Position numbers and translations under genes: made by a program. Shown in pieces: positions 56,861 to 64,000 of a stretch of 64,000 bases of DNA; positions within the stretch are counted from its first letter, which is position 1; every line of letters starts with the position of its first letter. Source of the stretch: Chloroflexota bacterium (GTDB lineage Bacteria; Chloroflexota; Limnocylindria; QHBO01); the NCBI GenBank assembly GCA_025699005.1, contig JAILWI010000001.1:844908-908907 (forward strand), in the 5' to 3' direction. Under the pieces are notes generated by a model that worked only from the letters and a program-made list of their open reading frames with translations, was not told the DNA's origin and did not search any database.

Positions 56861-57832
56861 ATGACGACCCCCGAATCTCTGCCCTTCCTGTCCGCCGAAC
56901 GCATCCGCGAAGCCGTGCCGATGCCGAGGCTGCTCGACGCCGTCGAGGCGGCCTATCGCGACGTCGTCGCCGGTCGCGACCGTTCGCCGCTTCGCTCACA
57001 CGTGGAGCTCGGCGACGGCTCGCTGCTCCTCATGCCCGGCATTCGGGAGGGAGGGGATGGGGCCACCGTCAAGCTCGTGACAGTCATGCCGAACAACGCC
57101 CGACGCGGCCTGCCGACCATCCACGCCCTCGTCGTCTGGTTCGAGTCCGAGACCGGCCGGGCCCTTGCGCTGCTCGACGGCGCGACCGTCACCGCCATGC
57201 GCACGGGCGCCGCGTCGGGTGTCGGTACGCGGCTGCTGGCGCGCCAGGATTCCGAGACATTGACGGTGATCGGCGCGGGGGTCCAGGCCGAGTGGCAGAT
57301 CCGCGCCGTGCTCGCCGCGCGGCCCATCCGCCGGGTCCTCGTGGTCGGACGTGACGCCACGCGACGAGACGCTTTCGCATCCCGAATGGCCGATGCGCTG
57401 GGCATTGACGTCGCTGCAGCCGCCGATGCGGAACGCGCGGTGCGTGACGCCGACGTCATCTGCTGCGCCACCACCTCGTCCACGCCGGTGTTCGATGCGG
57501 AGTGGCTGGCGCCCGGCGCGCACGTGAACGGCATCGGCGCATTCCAGCTGTCGATGGTCGAGATCCCGCCCGAGGCCCTGGGGCGGGCTTCGCTCGTGGC
57601 GGTCGACTCGCGCGATGCTGCCCTGGCCGAGGCGGGCGACGTCGTCGCAGCCATCGAGGCTGGCCTCGTCGGCGTTGATGCGCTCGTGGAGATCGGGTCC
57701 GTGGAACCATCGTGGGCCGCGAACCGGCCCCCCGACGCGATCACGATCTTCAAGTCGGTCGGCCTGGCGATCCAGGACGTCGCCGCCGCCGAGCTGATCG
57801 TCGCGAGCCTGGGTGGAGCGCCCTCGAGCTAG
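56861..57832 (+). CDS. Ornithine cyclodeaminase / mu-crystallin family dehydrogenase
   Basis: The protein is 323 aa. The substrate region is RSHVELGDGSLLLMPGIREGGDGATVKLVTVMPNN with Lys in VKLV. The NAD(P) Rossmann fold is VIGAGVQAEWQIRAVLAARPIRRVLVVGRD. GIGAFQLSMVEIPPEAL and SVGLAIQDVAAAEL are family signatures. It may be an alanine dehydrogenase, ketimine reductase or true cyclodeaminase. TACACT (56843-56848) is 12 nt before the ATG, so the leader is very short. The stop shares a CTAG with the convergent gene. Confidence 0.93.
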   Translation: MTTPESLPFLSAERIREAVPMPRLLDAVEAAYRDVVAGRDRSPLRSHVELGDGSLLLMPGIREGGDGATVKLVTVMPNNARRGLPTIHALVVWFESETGRALALLDGATVTAMRTGAASGVGTRLLARQDSETLTVIGAGVQAEWQIRAVLAARPIRRVLVVGRDATRRDAFASRMADALGIDVAAAADAERAVRDADVICCATTSSTPVFDAEWLAPGAHVNGIGAFQLSMVEIPPEALGRASLVAVDSRDAALAEAGDVVAAIEAGLVGVDALVEIGSVEPSWAANRPPDAITIFKSVGLAIQDVAAAELIVASLGGAPSS

Positions 57833-58989
57833 CGGCCGAGCGCGATCGTCGCGGGCAGGGTTCGCATCACGCGTTCGACGACGAGGCGCGACACAAGCAC
57901 GCGCAGCGCCATCGACATCGCGGGCCGCGTCGGCCAGGCGGCCGCGACCCGCGCGTCTGTCCTGCGTTCGAACATCACGGCGGCGTGATGCGCCATGTCG
58001 GCGATGTCGACGGTCGCCGCCACCGGGGTCGGGTTGGCCGCCGCCGTCACCTGGAGGCTCGTGGTGCCGGCGTCAGCCACCGATACGACGATCGGCTTCG
58101 GGTTTGCCGGCGGCGGGGGCGGCGGAGCGGCAAGCCCGACCTGGCCACCGCCGGGCGCGGGGCCGATCGGCGCGGCGGGCGGCGCCGTTGGCGCTGCCGT
58201 GGGGACCGGGGTCGGAGCCGGTGTCGCCGGTGCCGGAGCGGGCGTGGACGTCGGTGAGCCGGACGGCGGTGCCGTGGTCGAAGCCGGGGTTGGAGCTGGC
58301 GTCGGCTTCGGGGTTGGCGCCTGCGTCGGCATCGGCGTCGGCGTCGGGGTCGCCGGCGGGGGAGCCGCCGGCGGAGCAGCGCTGACGATGACTCCGGGGT
58401 AGTAGATCGCCATGATCTGGGCCGCGCTCTTGCCGGCGAGCCCGCAGGTCTGCGTGCCCCACTGGAACATCTGCCAGCCATTGGCGTTCGCGCCGCATGC
58501 CTCGCCCGGTGCGCCGGCGTTGTAGTACGTGGCGAAGATCCGGCCACCCTTGTGGGCGAGCGTGCCCCACGTGGCGTCGACGGCCGCGGCCATCGAGGAG
58601 TACGTCGGCCGGGACGGATCGTAGTGCTGGTCGCGCGTCGAGTCGAAGACGTCGAAGCACTGCCCGGCGGCATTCACGTAGCCGCGCCAGTGGATGACCT
58701 GGTACCAGGCGTAGTTCTTCACCGCCAGGGCACCCGAGCGGATGGATTCGGTCGTCCACGAGCTGATCCACTCGCGCGACAGGACGTTCTTCACATAGGT
58801 CCGAAAGTCGACGGTGTCCACCGCGCCGGTCGCCGTGCGGTAGACGCGGATCGTGGGCGGCGGGACCGTCTCGGATGCATAGGTGCCGCAGGGGCCGGCC
58901 GCCACGGCGGGTCGTGGACCGGCCGGCAGAGCCGCAAGACAGAGGAGGATCGCGGCGAGGGCGCTCGCCACGCGGGGTGATCGCTGCAT
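57829..58989 (-). CDS. Secreted SpoIID/LytB domain protein with Pro/Thr-rich linker
   Basis: The protein is 386 aa. Signal peptide MQRSPRVASALAAILLCLAALPAG ends in an AVAAG-like site. The SpoIID/LytB domain contains FRTYVKNVLSREWISSWTTESIRSGALAVKNYAWYQV and a Cys-rich end (GEACGANANG, TQTCGLAGKS). A ~110-residue linker of repeated TPTPxP units follows, then a short globular tail. The DNA of the linker is low-complexity but stays in frame. By family it may cut or bind peptidoglycan outside the cell. Confidence 0.85.
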   Translation of the reverse strand: MQRSPRVASALAAILLCLAALPAGPRPAVAAGPCGTYASETVPPPTIRVYRTATGAVDTVDFRTYVKNVLSREWISSWTTESIRSGALAVKNYAWYQVIHWRGYVNAAGQCFDVFDSTRDQHYDPSRPTYSSMAAAVDATWGTLAHKGGRIFATYYNAGAPGEACGANANGWQMFQWGTQTCGLAGKSAAQIMAIYYPGVIVSAAPPAAPPPATPTPTPMPTQAPTPKPTPAPTPASTTAPPSGSPTSTPAPAPATPAPTPVPTAAPTAPPAAPIGPAPGGGQVGLAAPPPPPPANPKPIVVSVADAGTTSLQVTAAANPTPVAATVDIADMAHHAAVMFERRTDARVAAAWPTRPAMSMALRVLVSRLVVERVMRTLPATIALGR

Positions 58990-59051
58990 GGAGTCCGCAC
59001 CCTATCGGCCTCCAAACCGCACCGCACCCGACCGAAAGTACCGGTCGAGGG

Positions 59052-59933
59052 TCACTCGGCCCAGTGGTGAACCCGTTCGCGAACCGTGTCGAAGCCGAGC
59101 TCATCGCACAGCGCCACGAACTCGTCGCGAGGCACTCCGCGCCATTCGAGCGAGTCGAGCGCCGGGGTGTTGGAGATATCGGCGTCCCGGTTCAGGATCG
59201 CGAGGCGCCGATACAGGAGCGCATCGGCCCGCTGCTGATCGAGCGTCGCGGCCAGGCGGGAGGCGTTTCGCAATGGCACCTCCCAGTCGAGGGCCGATGG
59301 CGGGATGTCCTCGAGGTGCTTCCACTTCGCGAGCACTGCCGATGCGCTCTTCGCGCCCCAGCCCGGCAGACCGGGGAAGCCGTCGCTGCTGTCGCCGACG
59401 AGAGCGAGGTAGTCGGGGATGCTCCCGGGTTCGACGCCGAACTTCTCGATGATGCCGGCCTCGTCGTACGTGATCTGCCGCATCCGGTCACGCAGCACGA
59501 TCCGATCGCTGGCGACGAGCTGCCCGAGGTCCTTGTCGACCGAGCAGATGACGATCTGCTCGATCCTCGGGTCGCTGCCGAACCGGTCGATCGCGGCGGC
59601 GATCGCGTCATCCGCCTCGTCGGCGACCATCGGCCAGACGGCCATGCCCAGGGCTTCCAGCGCGCGCTCGGCGTCGCGGAACTGGGCCAACAGATCGGGA
59701 TCCATGCCGGCGCTCGACTTGTAGCCGGGGAAGAGGTCGTTGCGCCACGACTCGATGACGTAGTCGGTCGCCGCGCCGATGTGGGTCACGTCCGGCTCGC
59801 GGAGGAGCGACAGCATCGAATCCACGATGCCCTGGACGGCGTTCACCGGCCGTCCATCCGGCGCGCGGCGAGGCGGGCGGGAGTAGAAGGCGCGGAACAG
59901 CTCGAACGTGGCGTCGACGAGGTGGAGCTTCAT
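59052..59933 (-). CDS. 5'-3' exonuclease (PolA N-terminal domain type)
   Basis: The protein is 293 aa from the ATG at 59933 (MKLHLVDATFELFRAFYSRPP); upstream residues in the ORF track are untranslated. Metal-binding acidic residues lie in HLVDATFELF, YKSSAGMDPDLLAQF and ADEADDAIAAA, and the H3TH motif is YLALVGDSSDGFPGLPGWGAKSASAVLAKW. It is a stand-alone flap or RNA-primer nuclease related to the N-terminal domain of DNA polymerase I. A direct-repeat site lies 72 bp upstream. Confidence 0.92.
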   Translation of the reverse strand: MKLHLVDATFELFRAFYSRPPRRAPDGRPVNAVQGIVDSMLSLLREPDVTHIGAATDYVIESWRNDLFPGYKSSAGMDPDLLAQFRDAERALEALGMAVWPMVADEADDAIAAAIDRFGSDPRIEQIVICSVDKDLGQLVASDRIVLRDRMRQITYDEAGIIEKFGVEPGSIPDYLALVGDSSDGFPGLPGWGAKSASAVLAKWKHLEDIPPSALDWEVPLRNASRLAATLDQQRADALLYRRLAILNRDADISNTPALDSLEWRGVPRDEFVALCDELGFDTVRERVHHWAE

Positions 59934-60004
59934 CGGCTCCGGAGCATACAGGGGGGCATATGACCCGCCGCGGGCTGGTCCCCCCCCTGGCCACGGAATC
60001 CGGC

Positions 60005-60021
60005 GGTAAGCGGCTGGTAAG
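60005..60021. promoter_or_regulatory. 11-bp-spaced direct repeat upstream of the exonuclease gene
   Basis: GGTAAG (60005-60010) and GGTAAG (60016-60021) repeat at exactly 11 bp, within GGTAAGCGGCTGGTAAGCGGGG. It matches the reverse complement of the site at 28174-28201 in period and core. Confidence 0.4.
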
Positions 60022-60044
60022 CGGGGCTTCGCATGATCAGCGCA

Positions 60045-60112
60045 GCGGTGTGGGACGCGTGCCCTGCGTCGCCGGCCCGGAGTTTCCGGTCCGGGTCGGC
60101 GACCCACACCGC
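60045..60112. terminator. Structured terminator after the mutase gene
   Basis: GCGGTGTGGG (60045-60054) and CCCACACCGC (60103-60112) close a 68-nt element holding inner CCGG/CCGG and GTCGCC/GGCGAC pairings. It ends 4 nt after the mutase stop (minus strand). Confidence 0.65.
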
Positions 60113-60116
60113 AGCG

Positions 60117-61871
60117 TCAGACGAGGAGCGGCTCGCGGTACTCCCCGTAGACGCCACGCAGGACGCCGCACATCTCGCCGATCGTGGCGTATGCCTCCAC
60201 GGCCGCGACAATGGCCGGCATGAGGTTGACGTCGCCGGCCCGGGCCTCGTCCTCGAGCCGTCGCATGGCCGCGCCATGGGCATCGGCGTCCCGCTCGGCT
60301 CGGACGCGTGCCAGCCGATCGAGGTGCCGCTGCTCCTGCTCCTTCGAGATCTCGAGGAGCGGGATCTTCAGCTCCTCGTCAGGATCGGCGAACTTCGTGA
60401 CGCCGATGATCTCGCGCTCCTTGGCCTCGAGCTCGCGCTGCTGCTCGTAGGCGGCATCGGCGATCTCGGCCTGCGGGAAGCCGGCCTCGAGCGCCTTGAC
60501 CATCCCACCCATGTCGTCGATCTGCCGGATGTACGCCCAGGCGCGCTGCTCGGTCTGGTTCGTCAGCGTCTCGACGAAGTACGAGCCGCCGAGCGGGTCG
60601 ACGGTGTTCGCGACGCCCGACTCCTCGGCGAGGATCTGCTGCTGTCGCAGCGCGAGCATGGCGGCATCCTCCGACGGCACCGCCCACGCCTCGTCGTACG
60701 CGTCGGTGTGGAGCGACTGGGTGCCGCCGAGCACCCCGGCCAGCGCCTGGATCGCGACGCGGGTGAGGTTGTTCAACGGCTGCTGGGCGGTCAGGGAGAC
60801 GCCGGCGGTCTGGGTGTGGAAGCGCATCCACGTGGAGCGCTCGTTTTCGGCGCCGAAGCGCTCGCGGCACAGCTTGTACCAGATGCGGCGGGCGGCGCGG
60901 AACTTGGCGATCTCCTCGAAGAAGTCGTTGTGGCTGTTGAAGAAGAACGAGAGCCGAGGAGCGAAGTCGTCGAAGCGCAGGCCGCGGGCGATGGCATCCT
61001 CGGCGTAGGCGATCCCATCGGCGATCGTGAAGGCCAGCTCCTGGACGGCCGTCGAGCCGGCCTCACGGATGTGATAGCCGGAGATCGAGATCGTGTTCCA
61101 GCGCGGCATCTCGCGCGTGCCCCACTCGACGGTGTCGGTCACGAGCTTGAGCGACGGCGCAGGCGGGAAGATGTACTCCTTCTGGGCGATGAACTCCTTG
61201 AGGATGTCGTTCTGGAGCGTGCCGGCCAGCTGGGCGCGCGGCACGCCCATCTTCTCGGCCGCAACCACGTACATCGCCCAGATCATCGGCGCCGGGGAGT
61301 TGATCGTCATCGAGGTGGAGATGTCGCCGACGGGCAGGCCGTCGAGCAGGATCTCCATGTCGGCCAGCGAGCTGACGGCGACGCCGCAGGTGCCGAACTC
61401 GCCCTCGGCCATCGGGTCGTCGTGGTCGTAGCCGTAGAGGGTCGGCATGTCGTACGCAATGCTCAACCCGGTGCCGCCGGCGGCGATGAGCTTCTTGAAG
61501 CGGTCGTTCGTGTCCTCGGCCGTGCCGAAGCCGGCGAACATCCGCATGGTCCACAGGCGTCCGCGATGGCCGGTCGGATGGATGCCGCGCGTGAAGGGCG
61601 GCTCACCCGGCAGGCCAAGGTCGTCGATCTCGTCCCAGCCCGACGCGTCGCCGGAACCCAGGGCAGGCTTCCCGAAGGCGTACTGCGGGCGGTCACGGTC
61701 CGGATCGTTCGCCGGATCGCGGAGGTCGGTGGGGGTGTAGACCCGATCGATCTCGACGCCGGACTGGGTGATGAAGCGTGGGCGGCGCTCCGGCCCCTTC
61801 TCGAGGGCGGGACCGAGCCGCTCCTGCTCCCACTGGTCCTGGTGCTCGCTCCACCGCTTCTCGTCGCTCAT
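60117..61871 (-). CDS. Methylmalonyl-CoA mutase-type large subunit (no B12-binding domain)
   Basis: The protein is 584 aa from the ATG at 61871 ([17 protein letters not shown]). The TIM-barrel substrate domain is complete: [143 protein letters not shown]. It ends before the cobalamin domain (no DxHxxG), so a separate small subunit must supply it. It isomerises an acyl-CoA; the exact pair (methylmalonyl, isobutyryl or other) is not certain. None of its usual partners are in the window. Confidence 0.92.
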   Translation of the reverse strand: MSDEKRWSEHQDQWEQERLGPALEKGPERRPRFITQSGVEIDRVYTPTDLRDPANDPDRDRPQYAFGKPALGSGDASGWDEIDDLGLPGEPPFTRGIHPTGHRGRLWTMRMFAGFGTAEDTNDRFKKLIAAGGTGLSIAYDMPTLYGYDHDDPMAEGEFGTCGVAVSSLADMEILLDGLPVGDISTSMTINSPAPMIWAMYVVAAEKMGVPRAQLAGTLQNDILKEFIAQKEYIFPPAPSLKLVTDTVEWGTREMPRWNTISISGYHIREAGSTAVQELAFTIADGIAYAEDAIARGLRFDDFAPRLSFFFNSHNDFFEEIAKFRAARRIWYKLCRERFGAENERSTWMRFHTQTAGVSLTAQQPLNNLTRVAIQALAGVLGGTQSLHTDAYDEAWAVPSEDAAMLALRQQQILAEESGVANTVDPLGGSYFVETLTNQTEQRAWAYIRQIDDMGGMVKALEAGFPQAEIADAAYEQQRELEAKEREIIGVTKFADPDEELKIPLLEISKEQEQRHLDRLARVRAERDADAHGAAMRRLEDEARAGDVNLMPAIVAAVEAYATIGEMCGVLRGVYGEYREPLLV

Positions 61872-61939
61872 GGCGGGCAGTGTGGAGGCAAGACCGATGC
61901 CGCCGCAAGCGAACCCGGCGACGTGGCACGATTCGCGGC

Positions 61940-63964
61940 ATGACCGACGCCTTCGATTTCGATGCCTATCTCCGCCTGCCGCGGCTGTCCGGCCTGCGCG
62001 TGTCACCGGCCGGCGACCGCGTGATCGTCAGCGTCGGGCGGCCCGCGCCGGATGCCAAGAAGATGCACTCCTCGCTGTGGGAGCTCGATCCGAGCGGCGA
62101 CGAGCGTCCGCGGCGCCTCACTCGCTCGGCGCCCGGCGAGAGCTCGGCCGCCTTCGCGCGCGACGGCTCGATCCTGTTCACCAGCTCGCGCCCGGACCCG
62201 GATCGAAAGCCCGACGAGACGGAGGACGACGAGCCGGCGGGGCTGTGGCTGCTCCCGGCGCAGGGCGGCGAGGCACGCCTCCTGGTCGCCCCGTCGGGCG
62301 GCGTGGACGCCGTCGTGGCGGCGCGCGACGCGGACGTGGTCGTCTATGCCGCCTCGGTCTACCCCGGGTCTGCGGACGCGGCGGCCGACCGAGAACGGCA
62401 CGAGGCCCGCAAGAAGGCCGGCGTCGAGGCGCTGCTGTTCGAGTCGTGGCCGATCCGGCACTGGGACGCGTTCCACGGGCCACGCGAGCGGCACCTGTTC
62501 GCGGCGCCGATTCCCGGCGGCGAGGAACGCATCGGCGAGCCGGTCGACCTCACGCCGCAGGCGGGAACCAGGCTGACCGAGATGGACTTCGACGTGACGC
62601 CCGACGGCGCGACCATCGTCAGCGGCTGGATGACGAGCGACGAGATCGGCCGCACCGATTTCGGACTGGTGGCCATCGATCGAGCGTCCGGCTCGCATCG
62701 TCAGCTGACTCCCGACGACGCGTGGTACGAGGGGCCCGCCTGCTCACCGGACGGTCGGTGGGTGGCCTGCGTCCGCGCCGAGAAGGACGAGCCGGAACGG
62801 ATCGGCGACCAGACCCTGTGGCTCATCGACCTGGCGACGGGGGAGGGACGCGACCTCACGCCCGACCTCGACGCGTGGCCGCAGCACCCGACCTGGTCGC
62901 GCGACGGCGCAAGCATCTTCTTCACGACCGATCATCATGGAGCAGGTGCCTTGTACCGGCTGGATCTCGCGACCGGTGTCACGACGCTGCTCGCCGATGA
63001 CGGTGCCATCAGCGACGTGGCGCCCGACGCCGTCACCGGCCCGCTCGCGCTGCGCGCGTCGTACGCCGAGCCGCCGGTCCCGGTTCGGCTGCCGGCCGAG
63101 CCCGGTGGTGCGAGCCAGCGCATTCGCAGCTTCGCCGAGCTCGACGCCGATGTGCTGAACCTCCCCGGCCGCCTGGAGCGCCTGTCGGCGACGGCATCGG
63201 ACGGCCAGGAGATCGGCTCGTGGCTGTGCCTGCCGAAGGATGCGTCAGCCGATGCGCCGGTCCCGCTCGTCGTCTTCGTCCACGGCGGACCGGTCGGCAC
63301 GTGGAACACGTGGAGCTGGCGCTGGAATCCCCAGCTCCTGGCCGCGAGAGGCTACGCGGTGCTCATGCCCGACCCGGCGATCTCGACCGGCTACGGTCAT
63401 GCCTTCGTCCAGCGTGGGTGGGGCCGCTGGGGTGCCGAGCCCTACACCGATGTGATCGCCGCGGTGGACGGGGCGCTCGAGCGCCCGGAGCTCGACAGCG
63501 ACCGCACGGCACTCATGGGCGGCTCGTTCGGCGGCTACATGGCGAACTGGGTGGCCGGCAGCACGGACCGCTTCCGGGCGATCGTGACGCACGCCAGCCT
63601 CTGGGAGCTGCGTGGCTTCCATGGAACGACCGACTACGGGCCGGATTGGGAGCGCGAGTTCGGGGATCCGTACGCCGATCCGTCGGCCTACGAGCAGTGG
63701 TCGCCGCATCGCCTGCTTGCGAACATCCGCACGCCGATGCTCGTCGTCCACGGAGAACGTGACCTGCGGGTGCCGATCAGCGAGGCGCTGCGCCTCTGGA
63801 CCGACCTGCGCCGGCACGGGGTGCCGGGGCGCTTCCTCTACTTCCCCGATGAGAATCACTGGATCCTCAAGCCGCAGAACGCGCGCCTGTGGTACGAGAC
63901 CGTGTGGGCCTTCCTGGACGAGCATCTGCGCGGGGCGGAGTGGAGACGTCCCGCGCTCCTCTGA
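61940..63964 (+). CDS. S9 family prolyl oligopeptidase-type peptidase
   Basis: The protein is 674 aa from the ATG at 61940 ([23 protein letters not shown]). The PD40 propeller is followed by [55 protein letters not shown], nucleophile in [12 protein letters not shown], Asp in [12 protein letters not shown] and His in [13 protein letters not shown]. It is divergent from the mutase gene and lacks a signal peptide. It is a paralogue of the peptidase at 45847-47844. The last 36 bases of the window hold nothing I can identify. Confidence 0.93.
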   Translation: MTDAFDFDAYLRLPRLSGLRVSPAGDRVIVSVGRPAPDAKKMHSSLWELDPSGDERPRRLTRSAPGESSAAFARDGSILFTSSRPDPDRKPDETEDDEPAGLWLLPAQGGEARLLVAPSGGVDAVVAARDADVVVYAASVYPGSADAAADRERHEARKKAGVEALLFESWPIRHWDAFHGPRERHLFAAPIPGGEERIGEPVDLTPQAGTRLTEMDFDVTPDGATIVSGWMTSDEIGRTDFGLVAIDRASGSHRQLTPDDAWYEGPACSPDGRWVACVRAEKDEPERIGDQTLWLIDLATGEGRDLTPDLDAWPQHPTWSRDGASIFFTTDHHGAGALYRLDLATGVTTLLADDGAISDVAPDAVTGPLALRASYAEPPVPVRLPAEPGGASQRIRSFAELDADVLNLPGRLERLSATASDGQEIGSWLCLPKDASADAPVPLVVFVHGGPVGTWNTWSWRWNPQLLAARGYAVLMPDPAISTGYGHAFVQRGWGRWGAEPYTDVIAAVDGALERPELDSDRTALMGGSFGGYMANWVAGSTDRFRAIVTHASLWELRGFHGTTDYGPDWEREFGDPYADPSAYEQWSPHRLLANIRTPMLVVHGERDLRVPISEALRLWTDLRRHGVPGRFLYFPDENHWILKPQNARLWYETVWAFLDEHLRGAEWRRPALL

Positions 63965-64000
63965 CCGGCGCGGCATGCGAGGTGCATGAGGCCCGGACAT

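Noticed and set aside
58170-58390. Repetitive GC-rich stretch as a possible repeat or CRISPR-like array
   Set aside because: The repeats keep the reading frame of a Pro/Thr-rich protein linker and have no fixed unit-spacer structure.

Overview
The window is dense, GC-rich bacterial chromosome (about 70% G+C by eye). It carries roughly 54 protein genes, two tRNAs and one riboswitch. I see no rRNA, CRISPR array, insertion sequence, integrase or phage module. Gene content and style suggest an uncultivated Chloroflexota lineage, possibly Limnocylindria-like: a fused E1 alpha/beta dehydrogenase, a DUF1015 protein, S9 peptidases, several high-affinity ABC importers, a trp operon under a T-box, and many near-leaderless genes with TAnnnT -10 boxes. 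That placement is inference from gene content only.
Layout. 1-3.3 kb: leftward ABC transporter ATPase (cut by the window edge) with a large membrane-anchored partner. 3.5-8.7 kb: sensor histidine kinase, queG, DUF1015 protein, and an alpha/beta-hydrolase that has lost its nucleophile. 8.8 kb: tRNA-Glu. 9-12.5 kb: ECF sigma factor coupled to an SH3/beta-propeller membrane protein, a small membrane protein, and a frameshifted TetR gene. 12.5-14.5 kb: HPr and enzyme I of the PTS, with no EII. 14.5-20.8 kb: a carbohydrate locus with a glycoside hydrolase-like enzyme divergent from a lacI-SBP-permease-permease operon around a perfect 16-bp palindrome. 20.9-23.7 kb: DUF2200, small hypotheticals, a stand-alone receiver protein, tRNA-Arg, a methyltransferase. 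23.8-27.9 kb: AlkA-like glycosylase, FabD-like acyltransferase, fused E1 alpha-beta. 28.2-32.4 kb: spermidine/putrescine-type ABC importer. 32.5-37.4 kb: DUF3352, cupin, HELAH protein, glycosyltransferase-like protein, HTH protein, TPR-rhomboid. 37.4-42.3 kb: a tryptophan T-box, trpD, a single trpC-trpF-trpB fusion, and trpA. 42.3-47.8 kb: dienelactone hydrolase, FTR1 iron permease with a DtxR/IdeR-like box, acyl-CoA dehydrogenase, membrane protein, S9 peptidase. 48-53.9 kb: oligopeptide ABC importer with a permease-ATPase fusion. 53.9-64 kb: a CysS/MshC-type ligase, small membrane proteins, DUF5808, an ornithine cyclodeaminase-family enzyme, a SpoIID-like protein, a 5'-3' exonuclease, a methylmalonyl-CoA mutase-type large subunit, and a second S9 peptidase.
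How it fits together. The gene set suits a heterotroph that scavenges sugars, polyamines and peptides, degrades peptides with S9 peptidases, oxidises branched-chain or odd-chain acyl units (E1, acyl-CoA dehydrogenase, mutase), and makes tryptophan on demand. Features that cut across the window: all three ABC importer operons have a GC-rich hairpin just after the binding-protein gene; adjacent genes very often overlap as ATGA or GTGA; three convergent gene pairs share one CTAG as both stop codons; and fusions are common (TrpCFB, permease-ATPase, E1 alpha-beta).
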